Origin: Paraburkholderia sp.
GTDB taxonomy: Bacteria; Pseudomonadota; Gammaproteobacteria; Burkholderiales; Burkholderiaceae
Assembly: GCA_004322045.1 (NCBI GenBank)
Contig: SCRN01000025.1
Coordinates: forward strand, 62,001-126,000
DNA length: 64,000 bases
Reading direction: 5' to 3'
Shown here: one piece after another, positions 52,382 to 61,124 of the stretch
How the letters are laid out: each line of letters starts with the position of its first letter
Position numbering within the stretch: the first letter of the stretch is position 1
Made by a program: the position numbers and the translations under genes
Notes under the pieces: generated by a model
Database searches by the model: none
The model's input: only the letters and a program-made list of their open reading frames with translations
Told to the model about the DNA's origin: nothing

Positions 52382-52806
52382 CGTTGCCCCAACTTCTCGA
52401 ACACGACCGCAGGGGAAACGAATTGGAGTTCCCGCGTAGCGGCGCAGACGGCGACCTGAATCGTGTATCCCTTGGTCAGTCGTTCGCCCGAGGCAACATC
52501 GACAATTTCATAACCGATCTTGAGACGATTCTCGAACTCGATCAGTTCGGTGCGCACCTCGAGCGCTTGCCCATAAGCGGCAGGCCGCACGTACTTCAGA
52601 TGCGCCTCGACGATCGGCCAGAGATAGCCGGAGGCTTGCATGGCCGGATAGTCGTAATCGAACGTGCGCAGCAAAGCCGCGCGACCGATCTCGAAGTACT
52701 TCAGATAGTGGCCGTGCCAGCAGACGTTCATCGCATCGACGTCGTGAAACGGCACTTCGACGCGCGCGGCGGCCGTGAGCGGTAAGGGTAAGCGAGCTCT
52801 ATCCAT
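52378..52806 (-). CDS. Hotdog-fold acyl-CoA/ACP thioesterase, aryl polyene cluster
   Basis: 142 aa. VPFHDVDAMNVCWHGHYLKYFEIGRAALLR is the 4-hydroxybenzoyl-CoA thioesterase-type active site (Asp/Asn near residue 20). Role by family: hydrolysis of an acyl thioester; here probably editing stalled chains or releasing product. Its ATG is two bases before the TAG stop of the ammonia-lyase gene, so the two are coupled. Confidence 0.85.
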   Translation of the reverse strand: MDRARLPLPLTAAARVEVPFHDVDAMNVCWHGHYLKYFEIGRAALLRTFDYDYPAMQASGYLWPIVEAHLKYVRPAAYGQALEVRTELIEFENRLKIGYEIVDVASGERLTKGYTIQVAVCAATRELQFVSPAVVFEKLGQR

Positions 52807-54420
52807 CTATTGCTCCGCCTTCGCACCGGCCCACGCCGGCGGGCAGGCGCCCACGAGCGCGCCGTCGGCGATATGCCGGGTCAGCAAACGCAGATCGCGC
52901 TCGAGCGGACGGTCGTCGTCGACGAACGCAGAGAGCGCCGCGACTCGCTCGACGAATTGCGCAAGCGGTGCCGTGAGCGATGCGCCGGGTGTCACCGACA
53001 ACCGCAGCCGCGCCGCTTGAACCGCCGCAAGCGTGTGCGCGGCCGCGACTTGCTCCGTCAACTCGAGCACACGCAGGCAGTCGCGAGCCGCGATCGTGCC
53101 CATGCTCACTTTGTCTTGGTTGTGCGCCTCCGTCGAGCGCGAAAACACGCTGGCCGGCATGGTCAGTTTCAGCGCTTCGGCCGTCCACGCCGACGACGAG
53201 ATTTGCACCGCCTTGAAACCGTGGCTGATCGGCAAGCGCGCCGCGCTTGCGCCCGACAGGTTGCGCGGCAAGCCGTTGTTGAATTTGTCGTCGACGATCA
53301 GCGCGAATTGCCGGTCCATCAAATCGGCCAAATTCGCCACCGCCGTCTTCAACGCATCCATCGCAAAGGCGATGTGACCGCCGTAGAAATTGCCGCCGTG
53401 CAACACGCGCTCGCCGTCCACGTCGATCAGCGGGTTGTCGTTCGCACTGTTGAGCTCGTTTTCGACGTCGCGCCGAACCCACGATAGCGCGTCTTGCGCC
53501 ACGCCGATCACATGCGGCGCGCAGCGGATCGAGTAGCGATCCTGCAATCGCTGCCCGCTCGTATCTTCACGGCCGGTGAGATCCTCGCGAATCCAAGCGG
53601 CGGCTTGCGCCTGCCCGGCATGCGGCTTCACTTCGAAGATCATCGCGTCGAAATGCGCGGCGCGGCCGTCGAGCGCAACGGTGGACAACGCCGTCAAGCG
53701 CGCGGCCAATCGCGTCAATTGCGCCGCCCGCATGAATGCAAGACAAGCGAGGCCCGTCATGACCGCCGTGCCGTTCATCAACGCCAGGCCTTCTTTGGGC
53801 GCCAGTTGGAGCGGGAGGCGCGCAAGTTCGGCCCACACTTCGGCGGCCGGCCGCACGCGCGCGCCGAACTCGACCTCGCGCTCACCGACGAGCGCGGCCG
53901 CGACATAAGAAAGCGGCGTCAGATCGCCACTCGCGCCGACGGAGCCCTCGGCGGGAATGCGCGGCAGGATATCGAAGTTGATCAGATCGGCCAGCCGTTC
54001 GAGCAGCACCACACGCACGCCCGAATAACCGTAGGCGAGCGAATTGAGCCGTGCGGCGATGACGGCGCGCGTTTCGGCCGCATCGAGCAGACGCCCCATG
54101 CCGCAGCCGTGATAGCGCGTGAGTTGCAGTGGCAACGCTTCCACGAGTTCCGGTGGCACGCCGACGACGCAAGCGTCGCCATAGCCCGTGTTGACCCCGT
54201 ACACCGTCGCGCCCGCCGCCAAGCGCGCACGCAGGAACTGCGCGCCGCGCTCGATCTGCGCGCGCCATGCCGCGTCATCGTTCAGGGCGACGCCGGCGTG
54301 GCCGAACGCGATGGCCGCAACATCCTCGATCGTCAAGCGGCGGCCACCGATTCCGACGGCCGCACCCGCCTTGGCCGGTGCAGGCGCGCTGCGATGCGCG
54401 ATCAAATCATCTTCGGCCAT
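52807..54420 (-). CDS. Aromatic amino acid ammonia-lyase (HAL/TAL family), aryl polyene starter
   Basis: 537 aa. The MIO cofactor triad Ala163-Ser164-Gly165 lies in GSVGASGDLTPLSYV; YGVNTGYG near residue 74 holds the catalytic Tyr; the C-terminal domain has NDNPLIDVDGERVLHGGNFYGG. The substrate-selectivity segment is YHGCGMG at residues 103-109, not the HAL-type Ser-His. Inference: deaminates tyrosine (or phenylalanine) to coumarate/cinnamate, the aryl primer. Start ATG 54420 overlaps the previous gene by 14 bp. A role in histidine use is unlikely given the setting. Confidence 0.85.
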   Translation of the reverse strand: MAEDDLIAHRSAPAPAKAGAAVGIGGRRLTIEDVAAIAFGHAGVALNDDAAWRAQIERGAQFLRARLAAGATVYGVNTGYGDACVVGVPPELVEALPLQLTRYHGCGMGRLLDAAETRAVIAARLNSLAYGYSGVRVVLLERLADLINFDILPRIPAEGSVGASGDLTPLSYVAAALVGEREVEFGARVRPAAEVWAELARLPLQLAPKEGLALMNGTAVMTGLACLAFMRAAQLTRLAARLTALSTVALDGRAAHFDAMIFEVKPHAGQAQAAAWIREDLTGREDTSGQRLQDRYSIRCAPHVIGVAQDALSWVRRDVENELNSANDNPLIDVDGERVLHGGNFYGGHIAFAMDALKTAVANLADLMDRQFALIVDDKFNNGLPRNLSGASAARLPISHGFKAVQISSSAWTAEALKLTMPASVFSRSTEAHNQDKVSMGTIAARDCLRVLELTEQVAAAHTLAAVQAARLRLSVTPGASLTAPLAQFVERVAALSAFVDDDRPLERDLRLLTRHIADGALVGACPPAWAGAKAEQ

Positions 54421-56125
54421 CAGTTGCTCCTCTCTGGCTCGCCCAGAAGTCGAAAAAATTGAACCATTGAAACGGAGCCTTGCGGCAGTAGTATTCGAGC
54501 CGCTGTGCAAAGCGGCCTGCATGCTCGGTCAGATGTGCGGCGCGCTCGGCGCGAGGCAACCGAATGCGCTCGGCGAACGGCTCGAAATACAGCCGATAGC
54601 GCCCGCGCTCCTTCAAGCAAAACAGCAAATAGACGGGACAGCCGAGCGCATGCGCGAGGACATAGGGCCCCTGCGCGAATGGCGCAGCAGCGCCCAGGAA
54701 CGACGCCTGCGTAACCCGACCCGATTCGTGCGCCGGCACACGATCGCCGACGATGACGAGCAACTCCCCTGCATCGATACGTTGCTGCAGCAGCATGGCC
54801 GTCTCGGGACCGAAGTCCGTCACTTGCACCATCCGGCTCGCGAAATCGCAATGCGCGCGCGCCAAGACGCTGTTGAACCGCCGCGCATGCTCGGTGTAGA
54901 CGACAGCCGTCACCTTCGCGTGCATCCCCCGAACCGCCAACGCACGCGACATCTCTAGGTTGCCCAAATGCGCACCGATCACGAGCGCGCCTTTGCCGCT
55001 CGCGACCAGTGCGTCGAACGCGGACGGATCGTCGAAATCGACCGCATCGTGCGCGACGCGCCCGGTCCAAGCAGCGAGCTTGTCCAAGCCTGCCTCGGCG
55101 AAGGCGAACATGTGCCGATACGCCGAACGCCAGCCGGGATCGGGCGTGGTTCCCACCGGCGAGGCGTCGCGCAAGCGAGCGAAGTAGCGATGCGATTCGA
55201 GCCGCGCCGCCCGCCCCGTCAGCAGGAAATACGCGACGATCGGATGCAGCCAGAGACGCGTGGCACGCATGCCGAGCAACCGGCAGCTCAGCGCGAGAAA
55301 CTGCATGCCGGTGCGGCTGCCGCGTTCGGCGATGCGCCACCAACGCCCCGCATGGCCTCCGCCCGCCGCGCCCGAGCGCTCGCGGGGCAATACCTTGCGC
55401 GCGAGCAGCACCGGCAGGCGCACGAGCATGCCTGCAACGAGACGCGTATGGCTCTTGCTGATACGCACGTTGTCGCGCACCACGTCGAAATGAGACAGGC
55501 CACCCGGCGCATATGTGACGCGGGTGGGGATGGTCACGAAACGAATCGATCGCCATGACAAGCGCACGAGAATTTCGATGTCGAAATCCATGCGCGTGGG
55601 TAGCGACACGGAATCGATGAGCGCACACGCCGCGTCCAGCGGATAAAGACGAAAGCCGCACATCGAATCGGGTATCGCAAACGATAGCGTTTCGATCCAC
55701 ACCCAAACATGCGTCGCATAGCGGCCATAGAGCCGCGCCTTGGGCACGGTCTCATCATAGATTGGCCGCCCAAGCACGACGGCGTGCGGCTCGGCACGCG
55801 CAACGTCGAGAAAGCGCGGTACGTCCGCCGCATCGTGCTGGCCATCGGCATCGATCTGCAGCGCATGGGTGAAGCCGGCCGCGCGCGCGGCTCGCAACCC
55901 CGCCATCACGGCCGCCCCCTTGCCGCCATTGCGCGGGAGCCGCAAGAGCGATACCCGTGGCGACCAGCGCTCGGCCAATTCGGCAAGCACCGCTTGCGTC
56001 GCCTCGTCGCTGCCATCGTCGACGACGATGATCGGCAACGGATGCGGCATCAGCCGCGCAAGCGTCGCGCCAATTTCCGCTTTGTGGTTGTAGATCGGAA
56101 TGACGATGGCCGCACGCACGCTCAT
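54407..56125 (-). CDS. Fusion of GT2 glycosyltransferase and LpxL-like acyltransferase, aryl polyene cluster
   Basis: 572 aa. Residues about 5-230: GT-A fold, AIVIPIYNHKAEIGATL, IIVVDDGSDEATQ and the metal-binding DADGQHD. Residues about 270-560: lysophospholipid/lipid-A-type acyltransferase with GAHLGNLEMSRAL (H-x4-E) and LVIVGDRVPAH. Inference: attaches a sugar and an acyl group to the lipid anchor of the pigment. Its ATG overlaps the ligase-dehydratase stop by 4 bp. Such two-enzyme fusions are typical of aryl polyene clusters. Confidence 0.88.
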   Translation of the reverse strand: MSVRAAIVIPIYNHKAEIGATLARLMPHPLPIIVVDDGSDEATQAVLAELAERWSPRVSLLRLPRNGGKGAAVMAGLRAARAAGFTHALQIDADGQHDAADVPRFLDVARAEPHAVVLGRPIYDETVPKARLYGRYATHVWVWIETLSFAIPDSMCGFRLYPLDAACALIDSVSLPTRMDFDIEILVRLSWRSIRFVTIPTRVTYAPGGLSHFDVVRDNVRISKSHTRLVAGMLVRLPVLLARKVLPRERSGAAGGGHAGRWWRIAERGSRTGMQFLALSCRLLGMRATRLWLHPIVAYFLLTGRAARLESHRYFARLRDASPVGTTPDPGWRSAYRHMFAFAEAGLDKLAAWTGRVAHDAVDFDDPSAFDALVASGKGALVIGAHLGNLEMSRALAVRGMHAKVTAVVYTEHARRFNSVLARAHCDFASRMVQVTDFGPETAMLLQQRIDAGELLVIVGDRVPAHESGRVTQASFLGAAAPFAQGPYVLAHALGCPVYLLFCLKERGRYRLYFEPFAERIRLPRAERAAHLTEHAGRFAQRLEYYCRKAPFQWFNFFDFWASQRGATDGRR

Positions 56126-57816
56126 GCCGCCCTCCGATAGGCGACGATGCCCGAAGCGCTGTCGCGCTCGCCCAGGCGAAACGCGAAGCGCATCCTACCG
56201 CGCCCGGCGTCGTTCGACAGCGTCAGATGCAGGATGGCGCCCGGCGGCACCGGGGCCATGAACTTGAGCCGCTCGATCGCGACGATCGAGCGCACCTCGG
56301 GCCAATGGTCGGCGCCTAGCCCGATCGCCCAATCGATCTGCACGACGCCCGGCAAGATCGGCAAACCGGGAAAGTGCCCGGCGAAATGCACGAGCGTGGG
56401 CGGCACGCGAAGCTCGTAGTGCAGCACCTCTTCATGCACGAACTGCGCGAGCACTTCCATCCCTTGCTCGCGCGCTTGGAACGCGGTGGCCACGGTCGCG
56501 GCCGGCAGCTTGCCGCGCGCATCGAACGGCAGTGCGCTGCAAAAGCGCCAGCGGCGCGGCAGCACGACCGCATCGACGAATTCGCCCAAATGCGCGCGCA
56601 GCGACTTGGCCAGCGCCACCCGCCCTCGTTCGGCCAATGCCGCGCCCCCCTCGGCGCTCAGCGCGATCAGCACCCCGAGCCGTTCGCGCGCCGTGCCGGC
56701 CAGCACCACGGCCGCGGCCTGCGTCACGTACGGGTGCCGCGCGAGATAGCGCTCGATCTCGGGCAGCGAGACGCGCTTGCCGTCGAGCTTCGCGACACGG
56801 TCGAGCCGACCGGCGAGCCGAAAGCGGCCCGCTGCGTCGAACGTGACGGCATCGTCGGTTCGATGCCACCGGTCGTGCCCGAGATGCGGCGAACGCACCA
56901 GCAACGCGCCGTCGGCATCGCATCGCAGTTGCGCGCCGGCCACCGGCTGCCACACGTCCGAGCGATCGCCCCGGCGCCATGCGATGCCGCCCGTTTCGGT
57001 GCTTCCGTAGATTTCGATGGGGGCGCTGCCGAAGCGTTGCGCATAAGCAATCGCGGTATCTTCGCCAAGCGGCCCGCCCGACGAGAAGAATGCGCACGGC
57101 GCCGGGGCGAGCGCATCGAAGCCGGGCAATTCGACCCAGCGCGCCAACTGAGCAGGGCTGGATACCACGGCCGCGACGCCAACTTGCGAGAGGCGCGCTT
57201 GCAGTTGCAACGGCTCGGCGCAATGGTGCCGATCGAACGAGCGCCCGGCGGCCAGAGGCCAAAACACGCGGAACAGCAAGCCGTAGATGTGCCGATGCGG
57301 CACGCTGGCGAGCACCGTCGCGCCGGCGACGAGCTGTCCCCACTGCGTCTCGAGCGTGCGCACTTCCGCGTCGAACTGCGCCAGCGTCTTATGCACCGCT
57401 TTGGGCGAACCGCTGCTGCCCGACGTATAAAGCGTCAACGGGGCATCGGCGGCGATACGGCGCTTGCCCAAATCGGCGTCGGCGCACGGCCCCACCGTGC
57501 TCACCTGCCCCGCGGTCAGCAGAATGTCGTAGCAATCGCCGAGCATGGTCAAATAGGCCGGTGTCGCGGTGGACGGGATCACCGGTTCCCTTCCGCACGC
57601 GAGCACCGCGAACAACGCGCAGGCGAAATCGAACGGATCGTCGAGACAGATGGCGACGCGATGCCCGGCCAACCGTTCGAGCCAGCGCACGAAGGCCGCG
57701 ACGCGCGCCTTGAAGGCGCCGAAATCGAGCACGCTCGCTTGGTCGATGCAGACGGGCGTCGTGTCTTCGCGCGGCGCGCAAAGCAGTTCGTGCAAAGCGG
57801 TGAAAGCGGCGTTCAA
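56122..57816 (-). CDS. Acyl-ACP synthetase fused to ApeI-like dehydratase, aryl polyene cluster
   Basis: 564 aa from a TTG at 57816. No ATG fits; the TTG overlaps the preceding stop as TTGA, with GAGGGCGACGAG upstream. Residues about 1-420 are an AMP-forming ligase: LTLYTSGSSGSPKAVHKT (ATP loop), FFSSGGPLGED and EIYGSTETGGIAWRRGD. Residues about 440-564 are a hotdog domain with LVHFAGHFPGLPILPGVVQIDWA, the FabA/ApeI-type catalytic loop. Role: activates the aryl acid and loads ACP, and dehydrates hydroxyacyl intermediates. Confidence 0.85.
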   Translation of the reverse strand: MNAAFTALHELLCAPREDTTPVCIDQASVLDFGAFKARVAAFVRWLERLAGHRVAICLDDPFDFACALFAVLACGREPVIPSTATPAYLTMLGDCYDILLTAGQVSTVGPCADADLGKRRIAADAPLTLYTSGSSGSPKAVHKTLAQFDAEVRTLETQWGQLVAGATVLASVPHRHIYGLLFRVFWPLAAGRSFDRHHCAEPLQLQARLSQVGVAAVVSSPAQLARWVELPGFDALAPAPCAFFSSGGPLGEDTAIAYAQRFGSAPIEIYGSTETGGIAWRRGDRSDVWQPVAGAQLRCDADGALLVRSPHLGHDRWHRTDDAVTFDAAGRFRLAGRLDRVAKLDGKRVSLPEIERYLARHPYVTQAAAVVLAGTARERLGVLIALSAEGGAALAERGRVALAKSLRAHLGEFVDAVVLPRRWRFCSALPFDARGKLPAATVATAFQAREQGMEVLAQFVHEEVLHYELRVPPTLVHFAGHFPGLPILPGVVQIDWAIGLGADHWPEVRSIVAIERLKFMAPVPPGAILHLTLSNDAGRGRMRFAFRLGERDSASGIVAYRRAA

Positions 57817-58445
57817 CTCGTCGCCCTCCGCAATACGAATGCGTGGCGCCAAGCGATCTCGGCCACGATCAACGCGCCGATCAACAGATAGGTGACGACG
57901 CCGTTGTAGAAGGCCCACTGCACACGCGAGCCCCACAGCGCAAAGGCTGCAGAAGTGGCGCCGTTGCATACGAAGAATATGCACCAGACCTGCGTCACGC
58001 GCCGCGTGTAGCGTACGGCGCGTGCATCGAGCTCGGGCCGCCGCACGCGTGCAAACTTCTCGATCATCGACGGCCCACCGCGGAAAAGCGAGGTGCCGAA
58101 GGCGATCAGCATGCCGGCGTTGACGACGATCGGGTAGGCACGCAGCAACGTTTCGCTATCGGTCGCGGCAATGGCCGCGGACAAGCCGCTCATGACGAGC
58201 GCCAACGCCCATTCGAGCCGCGTGAACCCGGCGAGCAACGCAGCGACGCTGCCGGCTCCGAGCCAGCGCTGCAACCAAAGCAACGCGAGCAAAGCGAGCC
58301 CGATGAAGCGCGGCGATCCGAGTCGCAGGAACGCAAGAATCACGAGCGGGTAAGCCAGCTTGAGGGCGACGTTCGCGATCGCGCGCACGCGCGTCAGCGG
58401 CGCCGCTTGCACGGGCGCTCGTGCACCGGTCGAAGCCGCGCCCAT
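57813..58445 (-). CDS. Small integral membrane protein (COG4648-like), aryl polyene cluster
   Basis: 210 aa. About five hydrophobic segments, including IANVALKLAYPLVILAFLRLG, LIGLALLALLWLQ, LVMSGLSAAIAATD and VWCIFFVCNGATSAAFALWG. Proteins of this type accompany aryl polyene and related clusters; function unknown, perhaps a membrane scaffold. Its stop overlaps the TTG start of the ligase gene; it follows ACP 1 by 4 bp. Confidence 0.75.
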   Translation of the reverse strand: MGAASTGARAPVQAAPLTRVRAIANVALKLAYPLVILAFLRLGSPRFIGLALLALLWLQRWLGAGSVAALLAGFTRLEWALALVMSGLSAAIAATDSETLLRAYPIVVNAGMLIAFGTSLFRGGPSMIEKFARVRRPELDARAVRYTRRVTQVWCIFFVCNGATSAAFALWGSRVQWAFYNGVVTYLLIGALIVAEIAWRHAFVLRRATS

Positions 58446-58449
58446 CGGC

Positions 58450-58695
58450 TCAGGCCGCCAGCAGCGATTCGACCGCGCCGATGACGTCGCCGACCGTGCG
58501 CACGGATTTGAACTCGTCGGGCTTGATGCGGCGCCCCGTCATTTCCTGCAGTTTGATCGCCAAATCGACGGCATCGATGCTGTCCAGATCCAGGTCGTCG
58601 AAGAGGTGCGCCTCGGGCGTGACGCGCTCCGGCTCGATCGCGAAGTTTTCGTTGAAGATGGCGCGAATGCGCTCGAGGATCTCGGTATCGGTCAC
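58450..58695 (-). CDS. Acyl carrier protein 1, aryl polyene cluster
   Basis: 81 aa with a GTG start. Phosphopantetheine site Ser39 in DDLDLDSIDAVDLAI; acidic throughout. Role: carries the aryl or polyene chain as a thioester for the ketosynthases and modifying enzymes. It sits 3 bp after ACP 2. Confidence 0.92.
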   Translation of the reverse strand: MTDTEILERIRAIFNENFAIEPERVTPEAHLFDDLDLDSIDAVDLAIKLQEMTGRRIKPDEFKSVRTVGDVIGAVESLLAA

Positions 58696-58698
58696 GGT

Positions 58699-58998
58699 TC
58701 ACTCCCCTTTCGTTGCGGTGTCGCCATCGGCGAAAGCCAGCGCGCGCTGACTTTGCACGAACGCGGCAAGCGTGTTGATCGAGCGAAAGTGCTCGCGCGT
58801 GCGCTCGTCGTTGGCCGCGATGGTCAACGCGTAGCGCTTGCGCAGCACGATGCCGATCTCGAGTGCATCGATCGAATCGAGCCCCACGCCGTCGGTGTCG
58901 AACAGCGGCGCGTCGTCGTCGATGTCGTCCGGACGCAAATCCTCGAGATCGAGCGCCTCGATCAACAGCTGTTTAATTTCGAGTTTTAAAGAATCCAT
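58699..58998 (-). CDS. Acyl carrier protein 2, aryl polyene cluster
   Basis: 99 aa. Phosphopantetheine site Ser42 in GVGLDSIDALEIGIVL. Longer than usual ACPs, with an acidic tail (LAFADGDTATKGE). Start ATG 58998 overlaps the acyltransferase gene by 26 bp. The two ACPs are distinct in sequence and may carry different intermediates. Confidence 0.9.
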   Translation of the reverse strand: MDSLKLEIKQLLIEALDLEDLRPDDIDDDAPLFDTDGVGLDSIDALEIGIVLRKRYALTIAANDERTREHFRSINTLAAFVQSQRALAFADGDTATKGE

Positions 58999-59779
58999 AA
59001 GCAAACAGATGCTCGGTGATATGTGCTTGAACCCTTTGCGCGAAGACGCGCGCTGCGGCGGCTGGCGGCGTCTCGGCGGCGGTGAAACGCTCGAGCGCAA
59101 GCGGCTCGAGCACGGCGACGCGCATGCGGAACGGCCTTCTCGGCACGTGGTACCAGCGCATATGTTTCGCGAAGGCGGGCGGGTCGCAATCGATCAAGAC
59201 GGGGCGCACGGGGACGCCTGCGCGCAGCGCCATATGCGCAAACCCGCGCGAAAACCGATGCAGCCGGTCGCCCCCGGGGCTGCGCGTGCCTTCGGGAAAA
59301 ACGATCATCGTGTAGCCGGCGGCCAGTTGGCGCGCGCCCGCTTCGATCAACTCGGAAGGATCGGCGTTGCTGACGTATCGAGCGGCGCGCACGATGCCCC
59401 AGAAGCACGGATTGCCCCAATGGGCATTCTTCACCACGCAACAGGCGCGCGGCGTGAGTGCGAGCAAAAGCACGACGTCGAGATACGTCGGGTGGTTGGC
59501 AACCACGATGGCCGGGCCGCGCGCCGATAGCGCCTCGGCCCCGCTGACCTCGAGCGTCATGACGCCGAGCGCCTCGAGCAACGCCACGAGTGCCCGAAAG
59601 AACCAATGAATGACCGTGGCGACGACGCGTTGACTCGACGCGCGATGCGGCCATAGCCAGGCGAACGGGAAGACGACGACGGAGAACAGCACGCCGCACG
59701 CGCCGAAGGCCATGAACGCGGTGCCGGTCGCCACCAGGCGCCAGGAGCGGTCGATGCGCGCTATCACGCTTGCAGTCAT
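58973..59779 (-). CDS. Lysophospholipid acyltransferase (PlsC-like), aryl polyene cluster
   Basis: 268 aa. One or two N-terminal hydrophobic segments (residues 15-45). PlsC motifs: VVANHPTYLDVVLL (NHX4D) and IVFPEGTRSPGGD. Role: acylates a glycerol-phosphate-like anchor that receives the pigment. Start ATG 59779 overlaps the upstream stop (ATGA). Confidence 0.88.
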   Translation of the reverse strand: MTASVIARIDRSWRLVATGTAFMAFGACGVLFSVVVFPFAWLWPHRASSQRVVATVIHWFFRALVALLEALGVMTLEVSGAEALSARGPAIVVANHPTYLDVVLLLALTPRACCVVKNAHWGNPCFWGIVRAARYVSNADPSELIEAGARQLAAGYTMIVFPEGTRSPGGDRLHRFSRGFAHMALRAGVPVRPVLIDCDPPAFAKHMRWYHVPRRPFRMRVAVLEPLALERFTAAETPPAAAARVFAQRVQAHITEHLFAYGFFKTRN

Positions 59780-60468
59780 AGAGCGCCGCCCCCGTGGACC
59801 GCCCACGCCCAACTGCGGCCCGCACCGTGCCATGTCGTCGCCGCGCCGGCCGTGAGGCCATGCGTCAAAGCGTCGCTTTGCGTGGCGAACGCCGAAGCAC
59901 ACTGCCCTGCATGCGCCGGCCCTGTGGCGCATTCGAGCTGCCAGCGAGCGTCGCGATCGAGCAGCACGGCAAGCGCGCCGGCCGAAGCTTCATGAGGGAC
60001 GCTTCCGTAGCGTGCGTCGGCGGGTTCGTCGGCGTATACCACGAGCACCGGCGTAGCCGAATCCGCGCTGTATTGCGCATGCGCTTCGAGCAATGCATAA
60101 CCGAGCGTCTCCGCGCCGGCCGAAATGGCCGTTGCGGGCGAGCGGTCGCGACGCGCGATGCTGTAGACACCGGCCATCGCATTGAGGACAGATAAGCTAA
60201 AGGCCGTGGGCGAGACGGGCTGGCCCGCGACGATATCGTCGAGAATGCCCGTGGTGCGGCCCAATTCGCCATGCCGGGATGCGAACACGAGACGCACGGC
60301 GTCGCAGTGGGCCGCGCAATCGTGTGCGACCTTCAACGCCATTTTCGTGAGCGTGCTCAACCGGCGGCGCACGAGCGGCTCGATGAAGCCGATATCGGGC
60401 GTCGTGGCCGCGCCGGCTGGCCAGGATGACCACCGGGCGACTGGAATGGTCCAGCGCAGGTCGAGCAT
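59776..60468 (-). CDS. Ketosynthase N-terminal-domain protein (chain-length-factor-like), aryl polyene cluster
   Basis: 230 aa. It resembles the N-terminal half of a ketosynthase (PF13723-type): LVFASRHGELGRTTGILDDI, SPTAFSLSVLNAMAGVYSIARRD and EASAGALAVLLD. It lacks the C-terminal His-box half, and the Cys position reads as a non-Cys, so it is not a complete enzyme. Known: such stand-alone pieces occur at the start of aryl polyene clusters. It is the first gene of the long minus-strand operon; its 5' leader holds a perfect 9-bp inverted repeat. Confidence 0.75.
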   Translation of the reverse strand: MLDLRWTIPVARWSSWPAGAATTPDIGFIEPLVRRRLSTLTKMALKVAHDCAAHCDAVRLVFASRHGELGRTTGILDDIVAGQPVSPTAFSLSVLNAMAGVYSIARRDRSPATAISAGAETLGYALLEAHAQYSADSATPVLVVYADEPADARYGSVPHEASAGALAVLLDRDARWQLECATGPAHAGQCASAFATQSDALTHGLTAGAATTWHGAGRSWAWAVHGGGAL

Positions 60469-60611
60469 ATCGTCGTTCGCTTGCGAATCGTGATCGCCGG
60501 TTTCCCGGCGTAAAGATGCGAACCACGAAAGCCCGAAAGCGCCCCGCGTACCACACCCCGAGTTGGTCGATTTTTGTTCGTGTCGTGGATTACCCGGGCA
60601 TAACCGCAATC

Positions 60612-60632
60612 GCATTTGCCTGCGGCAAATGC
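60612..60632. repeat. Perfect 9-bp inverted repeat ahead of the aryl polyene operon
   Basis: GCATTTGCC - TGC - GGCAAATGC, 144 bp upstream of the first operon start codon. On the plus strand it is followed by TTTCATTTATTTTT, which would look like a terminator, but no plus-strand gene ends here. It could be an operator or a leader hairpin for the minus-strand operon. Confidence 0.55.
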
Positions 60633-60844
60633 TTTCATTTATTTTTCAAATCTGTTTCAGGCGTCCCGGATCCGCCGGGCGAAATATTACTGAAAATTCG
60701 GTCTCAAAAACAGCACCTGCGTTAGACGTAGCATTCGCGCGACGCCCGGCCGCGGGCTCATGTACCAAATTGCCCGCCAGACGCGGCTCTCGCACCGCCG
60801 CGCGGTTCCGGTCGTGCATCGCGCGATTCAAAACCCTCATCATG

Positions 60845-60853
60845 TGCTAGAAT
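60845..60853 (+). promoter_or_regulatory. Extended -10 promoter for the riboswitch transcript
   Basis: TGCTAGAAT at 60845-60853 is an extended -10 (TGn + TAGAAT), about 10 bp before the GGGGAGTAGCC riboswitch start. I see no strong -35; the TG extension would compensate. Confidence 0.55.
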
Positions 60854-60860
60854 CCGCCGC

Positions 60861-61047
60861 TCATTGGGGAGTAGCCGCCCCGCCGCGTCCGCTGCACACC
60901 GAGGCGATCGAATACCGGTCGCCCAAACCGGTCGATCGAGATTGACAGATCGGCAGCGCGCACGCACTGCGGGGGCGTACGTCAACACACTTGGCTCGTA
61001 CGAGCCATGGCGGACGCAGCCTCTGGCCTGGCGAGACCGATGACCCC
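60861..61047 (+). promoter_or_regulatory. yybP-ykoY (Mn2+) riboswitch
   Basis: The leader carries the conserved words of the yybP-ykoY RNA: TTGGGGAGTAGCC at 60864-60876, GTCAACACAC at 60981-60990 and CTGGCGAGACC near 61028-61038, with CCCC at 61043-61046 able to close the basal stem with the starting GGGG. Known: this RNA binds Mn2+ and switches on manganese exporters (mntP, UPF0016 genes). It ends about 80 bp before the UPF0016 gene at 61125, which is exactly such a gene. Confidence 0.8.
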
Positions 61048-61124
61048 TGCGCATGCCGCTTTCAGGGCCCGGCTGCGCGGTGGGTCGTCGCTCGCTCACA
61101 TCTCGGCCCGAGGAAGACCATTCC

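Noticed and set aside
60612-60645. Rho-independent terminator on the plus strand
   Set aside because: The hairpin and T-rich tail look right, but no plus-strand gene ends upstream, so a regulatory role is more likely.
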